Below the pieces are notes generated by a model. The model was given only the letters and a program-made list of their open reading frames with translations, ran no database searches and was not told where the DNA came from. The translations under genes were made by a program, and so were the position numbers. Positions 42,568 to 51,466 of a stretch of 64,000 bases of DNA are shown here, one piece after another (positions within the stretch are counted from its first letter, which is position 1; each line of letters opens with the position of its first letter). This DNA is from JABSQH01 sp965230015. GTDB taxonomy: Bacteria > Actinomycetota > Acidimicrobiia > Acidimicrobiales > Ilumatobacteraceae. Where the stretch lies: NCBI GenBank assembly GCA_965230015.1, contig CBDDKF010000003.1, positions 248,001 to 312,000 of the forward strand, read 5' to 3'.

Positions 42568-44036
42568 GTGGTCACCATTCCGGTTGTCGTGAGGAGGGAG
42601 TTGATCGTGCTGGGGTCGTGGGTCACTGCGGCGATGCGTCGATCGGGTCGTATCACTGCGAGCGCTCCGTCGTCGAGCAGCCCCGGGTAGGCGGTGCTCG
42701 GGACGGTGATCGATCGGAGTGCTGCGCACATCGGACGCGACGCGTCGGCGTGCTCGTCGCCGCTCAGGGCCAGCCAGCTGTCGGGCAGCGGCTCGACCGG
42801 TGTGCGCGGCGCGGGGAGCACACCGCCCACCAGCGGGTGGGCGCCGACGAACGTCGCTCCCGACAGCTGTGGGAACGGTCGTTGGCCGTAGCCCGAGTCG
42901 AGCGCAGCGGCGCCGTCGTGGGCGATCGCCTGCATCAGTTGTCCGGCGTCGACGGAATGGGCTACCTGTCCGGTGGCGTGCGGCCGGCGCTCGGCGTCGT
43001 AGGTGTCGAGCAGTGTGTTGTGCGCCGTGCCGGTGGCGACGGCGGCGAGTTTCCAACTGAGGTTCTCGGCGTCGCGCATGCCGGTACACATGCCTTGGCC
43101 GTTGAACGGGGGCATCTGGTGCGCCGAGTCGCCGGCGAGGAACACGGGCCCGTCTCGAAATCGCTCGGCGACCGTTGCATGGAATCGGTACACCACAGCT
43201 CGATCGACCCGCAGCTGATCGGCCGTGCCCCACGGCGCCAACAGCTCGGCGATCCGTTCGTCGGCGAGCATCTCCTCGCGCGTCTCGTGCGGGTGGAGTT
43301 GGAACTCCCACCGGCGATGCGCACCGGGCCCGGGGACGAAGGTGTGGACCCGGGCCGCGTCACAGAACTGGCGCGCTCCCATGGGCAGCGTCACCGCAGG
43401 GTCGAGCAGCGTGGTGTCGACCACCAGCCAGGTCTGATCGAAGCCCTGATCGACCATGATGAGGTTGCGCTGGGCGCGGATCTCGCTCTTGGCGCCGTCC
43501 GACGCCACCACCCAACGGGCGTTGAGCGAACCGCCGTCGGCGAATTCGATCCGGGCACCGCCGCGGATGTCGTCGACGCGGGTCGCCGTCACGCCGAGTC
43601 GCATGTCGACCCCGGCGTCGATCGCAGCCGCGCGCAGCGCACGTTCGAGGGCCGGCTGGTTGAACGTCACCACGGGCGGCAGGCCAAGCGAGCCGACGGT
43701 CCCAGGTGGGAAGTTGATGCCGACCACCACCTCGCCAGTCGCGTCGACAAAGTCCGCCGCCAACAGTGGAGTGGCGCACGCATCGAGCTCCGGTCCGAGG
43801 CCGGCGGTTGCGAACAGCTGCTGGATCTCGTCGTCCATGCCGATCGCCCGCGGCAACGGATACACCTCGGCGCTGCGGTCGATGGCGATCACCGCCAGGC
43901 CACGTTGCGCGCACCGCAGCGCCGTCATCACCCCCACTGGCCCGCAGCCGATCACCACTACGTCGGCGTCGACATCGCTGTCGGCATCGGCATCGGCATC
44001 GACATCGGTGTCGAGGTCGGAGGTTGGTGAGGGCAT
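42564..44036 (-). CDS. FAD-dependent aromatic hydroxylase (MhpA/PheA-like)
   Basis: 490 aa. FAD motif GxGxxG in VVVIGCGPVGVMTALRCAQRG region, DG motif in ARWVVASDGAKSEIRAQ, and GD motif in GPVFLAGDSAHQMPPFNGQG. Class A flavoprotein hydroxylase, probably on a phenolic acid. The first 25 residues are a D/A/T/V run coded by a hexanucleotide-like repeat, absent from relatives. Start ATG 44036 or TTG/GTG up to 44054. With the FAH gene it forms an operon divergent from TetR across an unusually AT-rich 91-nt gap. Confidence 0.88.
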   Translation of the reverse strand: MPSPTSDLDTDVDADADADSDVDADVVVIGCGPVGVMTALRCAQRGLAVIAIDRSAEVYPLPRAIGMDDEIQQLFATAGLGPELDACATPLLAADFVDATGEVVVGINFPPGTVGSLGLPPVVTFNQPALERALRAAAIDAGVDMRLGVTATRVDDIRGGARIEFADGGSLNARWVVASDGAKSEIRAQRNLIMVDQGFDQTWLVVDTTLLDPAVTLPMGARQFCDAARVHTFVPGPGAHRRWEFQLHPHETREEMLADERIAELLAPWGTADQLRVDRAVVYRFHATVAERFRDGPVFLAGDSAHQMPPFNGQGMCTGMRDAENLSWKLAAVATGTAHNTLLDTYDAERRPHATGQVAHSVDAGQLMQAIAHDGAAALDSGYGQRPFPQLSGATFVGAHPLVGGVLPAPRTPVEPLPDSWLALSGDEHADASRPMCAALRSITVPSTAYPGLLDDGALAVIRPDRRIAAVTHDPSTINSLLTTTGMVTT

Positions 44037-44127
44037 GGCGCGGCAATCGAGCACACACTTGTGTATCGAGTGATCAAACTTATATCAGTCGTTGCAATTA
44101 TCGGTCAAGGCCTTCTAGGTTGCGCAC

Positions 44128-44781
44128 GTGGTGCTCACCGACGATGCCCCAGCCCCGGGCCGGTCCCGACGCAACCGTGGGTCCGATGTTGTTCGTGATG
44201 CGCTCATCGACGCCGCGATCAGCGCGTTCGCCGCGCACGGGTTCGAGGGCGCGTCGACCCGCGTGATCGCCGACGCCGCGGGTGCCCACCAGTCGCAGAT
44301 CAAGTATCACTTCGCATCCAAGGCTGATCTGTGGAAGCGCTGTATGGAGCAGCTGCTCGGCGAACTCGATGCCTCCGTCGCTGCGGCGTTGAGCGATGCG
44401 CCGGCGGGCGCGCCCGAATCGCCATCTGAAGCAACGCTCATGGAAGCGACGATTCGCGGCCTGGTGTATCTCGCTGCGCGGCGCCCGGAACTGAACCGGA
44501 TCATGATGCACGAGGCGACCAGCCCGGGTGAGCGGCTGCAGTGGTTGGTCGAGACGCACCTCGGTCCGCGTCAGGCGATGCTGGCATCGACGTGGGCGTC
44601 ACTGCGCACGCGGGGTGTCGCTGCGCCCATCGAGACCGATGCGGTGTTTCACACGGTCATCGGCGCGGCGTCGCTGCTGTATGCCAATGCGCCCGAGGCC
44701 GAGCTGATGGGGCTCGATCCGCCGGCGTTGGTCGAGCGTCACGCCGACGCCCTGGTGGCTGTGTTCCTCCCCGGCCGCTGA
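44128..44781 (+). CDS. TetR-family repressor
   Basis: 217 aa. HTH: VRDALIDAAISAFAAHGFEG, STRVIADAAGAHQSQIKYHF. GTG 44128 is 6 nt after TAGGTT (44116-44121). The divergent hydroxylase/FAH operon is its likely target, with the substrate or a ring-cleavage product as inducer. No perfect operator palindrome stands out in the AT-rich gap. Confidence 0.88.
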   Translation: MVLTDDAPAPGRSRRNRGSDVVRDALIDAAISAFAAHGFEGASTRVIADAAGAHQSQIKYHFASKADLWKRCMEQLLGELDASVAAALSDAPAGAPESPSEATLMEATIRGLVYLAARRPELNRIMMHEATSPGERLQWLVETHLGPRQAMLASTWASLRTRGVAAPIETDAVFHTVIGAASLLYANAPEAELMGLDPPALVERHADALVAVFLPGR

Positions 44782-44792
44782 TCGCCGCGCGT

Positions 44793-45365
44793 TCACACGG
44801 TGACCAGGCGGAGTACGCCGACAACGGTGGCGCCAACTGCGATCAGCAAGAACGCGGTCCGGGAGCGATCACCGGTGCCCGCTAGCGCAGCCCACGCCGA
44901 CAGCGCCAAACCGACGGCGAACAACACGAGCGCGGCCTGGAACTCGACGCTGCGCGTGCTCTCGCGCAGCCCCTCTGCTGCAGCACTGTCGGCCTGCGCC
45001 TGCGCCTCGAAACCAGCTTCGAGGATCGGATCGCCCGCAGCGAGCGCGGCGAGCTCCTCCACGCCCTCGCACTCGTCGTCGGCTGCGTCGGTCACTAGGG
45101 CCAACAAGCAGATGCGATCGGCGGCGAACCCTTCGGCATCAAGGTCCTCCTGCAGCGCGTCGACGCCCTGCTCGAAGAAGAAATTGGCGTCGGTCAAGGC
45201 TCGATTGGCCGCCGCGTAGTTGTCGCCGGAGTTCGACGCCGACTGCGCCGACAGGAACGTCGAGAGGGCGACCAGCACAGTGCACAACGCGGTCAGCCCG
45301 GCGGCAACACCGGTGCCCCGCCACCACGGAACGCGGACACGTGCCGGTTCATCGGTCGCAGCCAT
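44793..45365 (-). CDS. Three-TM membrane protein of unknown function
   Basis: 190 aa. TM segments near the N-terminus (GVAAGLTALCTVLVALSTFL) and two at the C-terminus (FQAALVLFAVGLALSAWAAL; AFLLIAVGATVVGVLRLVTV) around a soluble helical loop rich in Ala/Asp/Glu (YAAANRALTDANFFFEQGVD). Loop architecture recalls small DUF4337-like proteins, without certainty. ATG 45365 is 8 nt after TAAGGT (minus strand, 45379-45374). Confidence 0.65.
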   Translation of the reverse strand: MAATDEPARVRVPWWRGTGVAAGLTALCTVLVALSTFLSAQSASNSGDNYAAANRALTDANFFFEQGVDALQEDLDAEGFAADRICLLALVTDAADDECEGVEELAALAAGDPILEAGFEAQAQADSAAAEGLRESTRSVEFQAALVLFAVGLALSAWAALAGTGDRSRTAFLLIAVGATVVGVLRLVTV

Positions 45366-45385
45366 CGACTGCGACCTTACGGTCC

Positions 45386-46618
45386 CTACACCTCGGCTTC
45401 GGTCAACAGCGGGAGGGGTTCAAGGCCGAGCAGCGAGCGGTAGGTCGAGTGGTAGTGGTGCAGCGCGGGTTCGTTGCGGCCGAACAGCGAGTGCTCGACG
45501 TGTCCCGACTCGGCGGTGCGCTGTTGGCTGGCCGACATCCAGTAGTCCTCGTCGCGGATGATGTTGGCGAAGCCCTCGGCGATGAGCCGCTGGAGCTCGA
45601 CCTCCTCGCTCTCCAGCCCGATCTGGCGCTTGGCCTCCTCGGGGTCGTCGAAGTACTCGTCGACCGACACGCCTGGCCGCAGATAGAAGCCGATGCGCGA
45701 GGTGTGCTTGCCCGGGCGTTCACGATCGGGGATGGCGCGCACGAGATAGGCGCCGCGCTCGAACGGCATCAAGATCGCGTTGGGGAACAGCCAGTACACC
45801 GGCAGGCCGGCAACGGTGATGTCCCACTCGGCTTCGGGGAGCAACCGCATCTCGTCGATCGCCCGCTTGGTCAGGATCATCCGGTGGTTGATCCCGAACG
45901 TGTCGTAGCACTGCACGTTGCCGTGGAACATGTTGTACAGCGTGTCCTTGTGCAGCGCGGCGAAGTGATACGTCTCGCCGAAGGTGTCCATCGCCAGCTT
46001 CCAGTTGCAGTCGACGTCATAGCTGTCGCTGTCGAGGTAGGTCAGCTCGCCGTAGTTCCACTCGGCGAGCTCAGCCGCGAAGTCGTCGGGGAACATCGCG
46101 GTCGGGTCGATCGTGCCGTCCACATCGGGGTGCACGTACAGCAGTCCGTTCCACTCGAGCGCTGGGAGCTCGATCAGGCCGAGGCACTCGGTGTCGACCT
46201 CGCCGAAGTGGTCCTTCTTGGGAAGGCCCACGAGCGCGCCCTCGCTGTCGTAGGTCCATGCGTGGAACGGACACACGAGTCGCCGCGAGGTGCCGCGCGG
46301 TTCTTCGACGAGCACCGCACCGCGGTGGCGGCACGAGTTGACGAAGGCGTGGAACGATCCGTCGGTGGCGCGCGTGGCTACCACGGGCAGCCCCAGGTCG
46401 CCGGTGGTGATGAACGAACCGGGTTCGGGGAGATCGCCCGACAGCCCGATGAGCTGTGGTCGCGAGGCAAAGAACTCGCTCCACTCGCGCTCGGCGAGCA
46501 CCTCGTCGGTGTAGGCCGACACCGGATTCTTGCGCAGTCCTCCGGCATCGACGTTTGTCCCCGAATCGATGCGAGCGAGCAGCTCCTTGATCAGCCGGAC
46601 TTGTTCCCCGTGACGCAT
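45386..46618 (-). CDS. Rieske non-heme iron oxygenase, alpha subunit
   Basis: 410 aa. The Rieske 2Fe-2S site is C96-x-H98 (NSCRHRGA) and C116-x2-H119 (LVCPFHAW). The mononuclear iron site is in DTFGETYHFAALHKD (H218, H223). It is a ring-hydroxylating or demethylating oxygenase; no beta subunit, ferredoxin or reductase lies next to it. Divergent from a TetR regulator. Confidence 0.9.
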   Translation of the reverse strand: MRHGEQVRLIKELLARIDSGTNVDAGGLRKNPVSAYTDEVLAEREWSEFFASRPQLIGLSGDLPEPGSFITTGDLGLPVVATRATDGSFHAFVNSCRHRGAVLVEEPRGTSRRLVCPFHAWTYDSEGALVGLPKKDHFGEVDTECLGLIELPALEWNGLLYVHPDVDGTIDPTAMFPDDFAAELAEWNYGELTYLDSDSYDVDCNWKLAMDTFGETYHFAALHKDTLYNMFHGNVQCYDTFGINHRMILTKRAIDEMRLLPEAEWDITVAGLPVYWLFPNAILMPFERGAYLVRAIPDRERPGKHTSRIGFYLRPGVSVDEYFDDPEEAKRQIGLESEEVELQRLIAEGFANIIRDEDYWMSASQQRTAESGHVEHSLFGRNEPALHHYHSTYRSLLGLEPLPLLTEAEV

Positions 46619-46683
46619 TCTTAGAGTCGACTACAAATTTAGAGAGTTGTCAACCGTGCATCGGATCGGTCAGACTGCGGGCA

Positions 46684-47343
46684 GTGAGTGGCCTCCGTGA
46701 ACGCAACAAGGCGATCCGGGTCGAGGCCATTCTCGACGCCGCCGTCGACTTGCTCGGCCGCGACGACTTGCACGAGGTGACCACCGAGCAGATCGCCGCG
46801 CAAGCCGGCGTGTCGCCGGCGACGGTGTACAACCTCGTCGGCACGCGCGACGAGCTCTTGCGCGCCGTCGTCCACCGGGTCGTCGACGATCTCGTCGACG
46901 CGGTCGCCCGGGCCACGGCGAGCGACGACGATCCCATCGCCGTCGCCCACCTGATCGTCGATCACTCGGTGAGCGCGTTCACCGCGCACTCGCGCGCCTA
47001 CCGCCAGATCGTCGGGGCGGGACGCGGCGCCGACGGTGCGCCGGGGATGAACTGGGTCGACCCGTCGCAGCTCCAGGTCGCCGCGCTGCGCCAGGCGCAG
47101 GAGATCGGTGTGCTGCGCGCCGACGTCGATCCCGAGCCGCTCGGCCGGCAGGTGTACATCTCGTGGATGGGGGCGATGGGTCAGTGGGCCCAGGGTGTGC
47201 TCGACGACCACGGCTTCGCCGTCGCCACGCGCCACGGATTGGTGACCGTGCTCGCCGCCGCGGCGAGCGAGCCCCATCGCAGCGAGTTCCTCGGCCAACT
47301 CGACGACCTCGGCGTCGACCTCGCCGCCCGCTGGCACGCCTGA
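46684..47343 (+). CDS. TetR-family repressor
   Basis: 219 aa. HTH: IRVEAILDAAVDLLGRDDLH, TEQIAAQAGVSPATVYNLVG. GTG 46684 lies 7 nt after a weaker box, CAGACT. The 65-nt gap to the Rieske gene holds the palindrome AGTCGACT (46625-46632) and a repeated TTAGAG, the best operator candidates, immediately before the Rieske start. Confidence 0.88.
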   Translation: MSGLRERNKAIRVEAILDAAVDLLGRDDLHEVTTEQIAAQAGVSPATVYNLVGTRDELLRAVVHRVVDDLVDAVARATASDDDPIAVAHLIVDHSVSAFTAHSRAYRQIVGAGRGADGAPGMNWVDPSQLQVAALRQAQEIGVLRADVDPEPLGRQVYISWMGAMGQWAQGVLDDHGFAVATRHGLVTVLAAAASEPHRSEFLGQLDDLGVDLAARWHA

Positions 47344-47376
47344 ACACCACCCGCCCCACCGAAATTCTGGCCACTT

Positions 47377-47397
47377 CGCGCGCCAGGCGCGCGTTTT
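47377..47397. terminator. Hairpin between TetR and ECF41 genes
   Basis: CGCGCGCC-A-GGCGCGCG followed by TTTT on the plus strand; convergent genes on both sides. Confidence 0.65.
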
Positions 47398-47435
47398 CGA
47401 CAGGAGAAGCGTGGTTGCTCGAGGGTGTGCTCGGG

Positions 47436-48320
47436 TCAGGTGATTGCGGCCAGCTTGTCCGGGTTGACGATCCCGTAGATCCGATCGACTCGTCCGCCGA
47501 CCGTCTCGATCGAAAACACCTGGAACGGACGCCCGTCGAGTGACACCACCAGCGCGGCGCGCTCGTTAATCCGCTCGAAGCCGAAGTCGAGCGCGGATCC
47601 TGCCTGCTCGACCATGCGCGAGGCGAGGTTGACGAACAGTCGGGCGACCCGGTCGCGGCCGACGACGGGCAACCGGGCGGCGCGGTGATCCGGCCCGCCG
47701 TCGCTGATGTGGACGACGTCGGCGGTGAGTACCGACTTCACCTCGTCGATGTCGGCGCTCAAGATGGCATCGACCAGCCGTCGGCACACGGCGAGATCAT
47801 CGTCAGAGGGAGCGACCTGTTCGGCCGCGGGTCGGAGGGCGCGCAGCTTCGAGCGCCCGCGGCTGGCCAGCTGGCGACAGTGCGCCTCGTCCTTGTCGAG
47901 CATCGAGGCGATCTCGCGAAACGAGAAGTCGTACACGTCGTGCAGTAGGTGCGCCGCCCGCTCGTAGGGCGTCAGTTGCTCCATGAGGTGCAGATAGCCG
48001 ATGGTCAACGACTCGTCGAGTTCGGCCATCGCCGCCGGCCCGTCGTCGTCGGTGCGCACCGGCTCGGGCAGCCACGGGCCCGTGTACACCTCGCGTTGGG
48101 CGCGTGCCGAACGGAGTCGGTCGAGTGATGCCCGCGTGGTCATCGTGGTGAGGTAGGCGGCCGGATTGCCGATCGCCGATCGGTCGGCGTCAATCCACCG
48201 CTCGAACACATCCTGCAAGACATCTTCGGCGTCGCTCATCGAGCCGAGGAGACGGTAGGCCACCCCGAGCAACCGGCGCCGTTCGCCGACATACAGCTCG
48301 GCGGGGTCGACGGTCGTCAT
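47436..48320 (-). CDS. ECF sigma factor, ECF41 group (SigJ-like), with SnoaL-like C-terminal domain
   Basis: 294 aa. Sigma region 2 (VAYRLLGSMSDAEDVLQDVF), region 4 (LTPYERAAHLLHDVYDFSFR), and a C-terminal about 110-residue SnoaL-like extension ending with the ECF41 signature NPDKL (IVNPDKLAAI); an ISDGGPD stretch stands for the DGGGK motif. In this group the extension replaces an anti-sigma factor. ATG 48320 overlaps the stop of the flavoprotein gene, and flavoprotein-sigma pairs are typical of ECF41 loci. Confidence 0.88.
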   Translation of the reverse strand: MTTVDPAELYVGERRRLLGVAYRLLGSMSDAEDVLQDVFERWIDADRSAIGNPAAYLTTMTTRASLDRLRSARAQREVYTGPWLPEPVRTDDDGPAAMAELDESLTIGYLHLMEQLTPYERAAHLLHDVYDFSFREIASMLDKDEAHCRQLASRGRSKLRALRPAAEQVAPSDDDLAVCRRLVDAILSADIDEVKSVLTADVVHISDGGPDHRAARLPVVGRDRVARLFVNLASRMVEQAGSALDFGFERINERAALVVSLDGRPFQVFSIETVGGRVDRIYGIVNPDKLAAIT

Positions 48321-49636
48321 GCCGCCATCGTCGCGGATCCGTCGCGGAGCAGATGGCCGATCGCGTCGACCGCCTCCTCCGCCGAGGCCGCCGCGGCGTC
48401 GGCCAGCAGACCGCGGCCGCCGACCCAGTCGCCGGCGACGAATGTGCGACGCCGCATGGGTGCGTGGACCGGTGGCCGTCCGGCGAGTCCGCCGGTCGCC
48501 GCCAGCGGCATCCCGCCGGCGACGGGAACGCAATGCAAGTACCGCTCCATCACGACGTCGCCATCGACCACACCTGCTTCGCGCGCGAAGGATTGGAGCT
48601 CGTCGCGCAACGCGCGCTGATCGAGCTCGTCGGTCGGGCGCCGATAGCGGGCGACCGAGAGCAAGCTGTGGCCGGCGGGCGCCAGTCCTGCAGCGATCGA
48701 GTGGATCGACGCGTACAGCGCCCGATCGAGTCCGAATCGTGTGGGCGTGCGCAGGTTGCCGCGGAAGCCGACGTCGAGCACCGCTGCTTCCACCGGCGGA
48801 CCGGCTGCTCGCGTGAGTCCTCCGTCGGCGTCGAGGAGGCGATCGGCAACGCCCGGGAGGCCGCTGGCGACGATGGTTGTGGGCGCGACGAACTGCTGTC
48901 CGCGGGTCGTCGTGACCACGGTTGCTACGTCGTCCTCGGTCACGCCGACCACCTCCTCTGTGACGCACTCCGCAGCAGCGCCGATGGAGGCGCGAAGACT
49001 GTCGGCGATCGAGCTCCAACCCTGGTCGACGTAGATCACGCCGGTGTCGGCGCCGAGGCGGAGTTGCTCGATGGCCGCGTCGGCACTGGCGACATCGGAT
49101 GCAGCGTTGTAGGTGACGAGGTTGACCAGACCCCAGAGCGTCGCTCGCAACTCGGGGTGGCCGTCGGTCGCTTCGTCGAGCCACTCGTCGACCGTGGTCG
49201 TGGACAGTGCCGCGGCGTCGATGCGCGGGAGTTGTGCTGCCATGAACCGCGCCAACTTCGGTTTTGAGCGAGTGGGTAGGAGCCGCGTGCGCAGCACGGT
49301 CGACGGCGTGCCCGGGATCACGCCGACGCGCTGGCCGACGGTGCCGGCGCCGAGCTCGGGCGCCGCGCCGGTCGGGGTGATGCCCAGCGACGTGAGGATC
49401 CGTGAGAGGTGCCCTGTGCGGTACAGCGCATGCGGTCCTCGATTGAGGGCAAACCCCTCCAGCTGTCGAGTCTCTGCTCGGCCGGCCGTGTCGCGCCCGT
49501 CGAACAGGCGGACGCGCAGCCCACGCGATGTTGCCAGTGCCGCAGCAGTGAGCCCGGCGATGCCGCGACCCACGACGTTGACGTCGATGTCGTTGCTGGT
49601 GTCGGGGTCGATGTCGTCGCTGGTTCTGTTGCTCAT
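48317..49636 (-). CDS. FAD-dependent oxidoreductase (phytoene-desaturase/PPOX-like)
   Basis: 439 aa. Dinucleotide motif NVVGRGIAGLTAAALATSRG followed by RLFDGRDTAGRAETR; the C-terminal FAD motif is RTFVAGDWVGGRGLLADAAA. Likely an amine-oxidase-fold flavoenzyme. First gene of the operon with the ECF41 sigma factor and therefore its expected target. ATG 49636 is 8 nt from the CGTC -10 of the candidate ECF41 promoter. An N-terminal run rich in Asp/Thr/Ser (residues 2-16) is low complexity. Confidence 0.85.
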   Translation of the reverse strand: MSNRTSDDIDPDTSNDIDVNVVGRGIAGLTAAALATSRGLRVRLFDGRDTAGRAETRQLEGFALNRGPHALYRTGHLSRILTSLGITPTGAAPELGAGTVGQRVGVIPGTPSTVLRTRLLPTRSKPKLARFMAAQLPRIDAAALSTTTVDEWLDEATDGHPELRATLWGLVNLVTYNAASDVASADAAIEQLRLGADTGVIYVDQGWSSIADSLRASIGAAAECVTEEVVGVTEDDVATVVTTTRGQQFVAPTTIVASGLPGVADRLLDADGGLTRAAGPPVEAAVLDVGFRGNLRTPTRFGLDRALYASIHSIAAGLAPAGHSLLSVARYRRPTDELDQRALRDELQSFAREAGVVDGDVVMERYLHCVPVAGGMPLAATGGLAGRPPVHAPMRRRTFVAGDWVGGRGLLADAAAASAEEAVDAIGHLLRDGSATMAA

Positions 49637-49644
49637 ACACACTC

Positions 49645-49671
49645 GACGACCCAGCACCACAGAACGCGACA
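49645..49671 (-). promoter_or_regulatory. Candidate ECF41-type promoter
   Basis: On the minus strand: TGTCGCG (49671-49665), 16 nt, CGTC (49648-49645), then 8 nt to the flavoprotein ATG. This is close to the TGTCACA/CGTC pattern reported for ECF41 sigma factors. It would make the operon self-activating. Confidence 0.55.
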
Positions 49672-49681
49672 CGTCTCCCCG

Positions 49682-49725
49682 AAAAACCGGGGAAATCCGG
49701 CGCGACGCGCCGGATTTCGCGAACA
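49682..49725 (+). repeat. 44-nt palindromic repeat, copy 1
   Basis: Begins AAAAACCGGGGA and ends CGCGAACA. Inside is the hairpin AAATCCGGCG / CGCCGGATTT with a 5-nt loop (49693-49717). A second copy in the opposite orientation lies at 51412-51455 with about nine differences. The two flank the ECF42 operon. Confidence 0.6.
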
Positions 49726-49740
49726 GAAGCCGATTGCGGG

Positions 49741-50964
49741 CTACTGCTCGGCGAGGCCGAGCAGGTACGCCCGAACTGCGGCATCGTCGGTCATGCCCGC
49801 AGCTCGTCGCAATGCTGTCCCCGCCTCGGTGTCGCCGAGCCGGCGGAGTGCGTGGCCGCGCACCGCCCACCACGGCTGGTACTCCGCCGCCACGTCGGCG
49901 ATCTCGTCGAGTCGGCGGAGCGCGGCCTCGGGGCCATCGGCCTCCAACGCCGCACCGGCGGCGGCAACTCGGGCCCCGACGGTCGGCGAGATCAGCAGCA
50001 GCGTGTCGTACAAACCGCGGATCGTGCGCCAGTCGGTCGAGCCGGTGTGTCGCCGCTGCATGTGCACGCTTTGGATGTGGGCTTCCAGACCGAACGGTCC
50101 GAGATACCCGGCGCGCGCCGCGCGGGCGAGCGCCGCGTCGGCCTCATCGGCCAGTGCTGCATTCCACAGCGCGGTGTCGTGTTCGGCCAGCGGCACGAAA
50201 CGATCCCCCGCGTCACGTGACGCGGGACGGCGTGCCTCGGCGTACAACACCAGTGCGAGCAGGCCCAGTGTTTCAGGATGGTCGGGCAGCAATTCGTTGG
50301 CCATCCGCGCCAATCGGATGGCCTCGGTCGCCACCTGCGCACGCGGGGCCTCGTCGCTCGCCCTCCCGGCCGTGTAGGCGCCATAGATCGCGTCGAGCAC
50401 GGCATCGAGCCGATCGGGGAGTTCGTCGGCGTCGGGGATGCGGAATCCGATCCCGGCGTCGCGGATCTTTCGCTTGGCGCGCACGAGACGTTGCCCGAGC
50501 GTCGATGGTGCGACGAGGAACGCAGAGGCCATCCGCGCCACGTCGAGGCCGAGTACCGCCTGCAACATGAGCGGGGTGCGGATCCGCGGTTCGATCGCCG
50601 GATGTGCGCACACGAACAGGAGCTCGAGACGCTTGTCCTCGATGGCACCCGCACCGGCGCTGCCGAGGACTTCGTCGGCGATGATCGCCAACGCCGGCTG
50701 CGCCCGCTGGGCCGTCGTCGCCCGGCGTGTCGCATCGATCGCCCGTCGTCGGGCCGTGGTCAGCAACCAGGCGTCGGGTGAGTCGGGCACTCCGCCTGTC
50801 GGCCACGTCCGGAGTGCGGCTTCGAACGCGTCGCCAAGTGCGTCTTCCGCCGCGGCGACGTCGCCGGTGCCGGCTGCGACCAGCGCCACCAGGCGGCCGT
50901 ACGACGTGCGCGCTGCGTCGATGGCCGCCCGGTGGGCGTGGTCGGCGTCGGGTTGTGCGGTCAC
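49741..50964 (-). CDS. ECF sigma factor, ECF42 group, with C-terminal TPR-like extension
   Basis: 407 aa. Sigma regions: SYGRLVALVAAGTGDVAAAE and DALGDAFEAALRTWPTGGVP (region 2), AIEPRIRTPLMLQAVLGLDV and MASAFLVAPSTLGQRLVRAK (region 4). The long C-terminal helical extension (about 190-407; ADAALARAARAGYLGPFGLE, GLYDTLLLISPTVGA) is characteristic of ECF42. GTG 50964 overlaps the stop of the DGPF-protein gene (GTGA), the classical ECF42 pairing. No anti-sigma gene. Confidence 0.9.
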   Translation of the reverse strand: MTAQPDADHAHRAAIDAARTSYGRLVALVAAGTGDVAAAEDALGDAFEAALRTWPTGGVPDSPDAWLLTTARRRAIDATRRATTAQRAQPALAIIADEVLGSAGAGAIEDKRLELLFVCAHPAIEPRIRTPLMLQAVLGLDVARMASAFLVAPSTLGQRLVRAKRKIRDAGIGFRIPDADELPDRLDAVLDAIYGAYTAGRASDEAPRAQVATEAIRLARMANELLPDHPETLGLLALVLYAEARRPASRDAGDRFVPLAEHDTALWNAALADEADAALARAARAGYLGPFGLEAHIQSVHMQRRHTGSTDWRTIRGLYDTLLLISPTVGARVAAAGAALEADGPEAALRRLDEIADVAAEYQPWWAVRGHALRRLGDTEAGTALRRAAGMTDDAAVRAYLLGLAEQ

Positions 50965-51311
50965 ATTTCGAGCAGCGGGCGGACCTCTGTGCCGGCGTCG
51001 GCCGACGACGGGCACTTCGCCGCCCACTCGAGAGCGGTGTCGAGGTCGGGCACGTCGATCAGGAACCAGCCTCCGAGGTGCTCCTTGCTGTCGGGATAGG
51101 GGCCGTCTTGCACCTGGCGTTCGCCGTTGACCAGTTTGACCGCGGTGGCTGTTCCGGGCGGCTGCGTGGCAGCTCCGCCTTCGGTGATGCCGGCCTCGGA
51201 CATGGCCGCGCCGTAGGCCATCCAGGCGCCCCAGTACTCGTCGGAGCGAGCGGGGTCGGTGCGCGCGGCGAACGCATCGTCGGATTCGTAGGCGAGCAGG
51301 ACGTACTTCAT
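50961..51311 (-). CDS. DGPF/YciI-family protein
   Basis: 116 aa ferredoxin-like fold. YVLLAYESDDAFAARTD at the start, then the signature VQDGPYPDSKEHLGGWFLID (DGPY for DGPF). These small proteins are constant partners and targets of ECF42 sigma factors; their biochemical role is not settled. ATG 51311 has GGAGG upstream. Confidence 0.9.
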   Translation of the reverse strand: MKYVLLAYESDDAFAARTDPARSDEYWGAWMAYGAAMSEAGITEGGAATQPPGTATAVKLVNGERQVQDGPYPDSKEHLGGWFLIDVPDLDTALEWAAKCPSSADAGTEVRPLLEM

Positions 51312-51361
51312 GTGGATTCCTCCGTCGTAGTGGTTGATCGTGACCGGTTGGTCGCCGAACA

Positions 51362-51388
51362 GACGGTGGACATCCCCCGATTTCGACA
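51362..51388 (-). promoter_or_regulatory. Candidate ECF42-type promoter
   Basis: Minus strand: TGTCGA (51388-51383), 17 nt, CGTC (51365-51362), then a 50-nt leader to the DGPF gene with its ribosome site. Matches the TGTCGA / CG(A/T)C pattern known for ECF42, so the operon should be autoregulated. Confidence 0.65.
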
Positions 51389-51411
51389 TCCCGAGCCGGA
51401 TTCTCCCGAAA

Positions 51412-51455
51412 TGTTCGCGATTTCCGGCGCGAGGCGCATGAAATCCCCGGTTTTT
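51412..51455 (-). repeat. 44-nt palindromic repeat, copy 2
   Basis: Inverted relative to 49682-49725; same ends (AAAAACCGGGGA ... CGCGAACA on the minus strand). The inner hairpin is weakened by substitutions. Lies between the ECF42 promoter and the end of the MocR gene. Confidence 0.6.
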
Positions 51456-51466
51456 GGAATAGGGGC

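Noticed and set aside
41728..43311. A single 527-aa protein ending in the FAH domain
   Set aside because: The first 248 residues are out-of-frame reading of the flavin hydroxylase gene; the real FAH start is ATG 42567 with an ATGA overlap.
44037..44127. Clear TetR operator palindrome in the AT-rich gap
   Set aside because: Only weak dyads (for example ATC...GAT) are visible; none is better than chance by eye.
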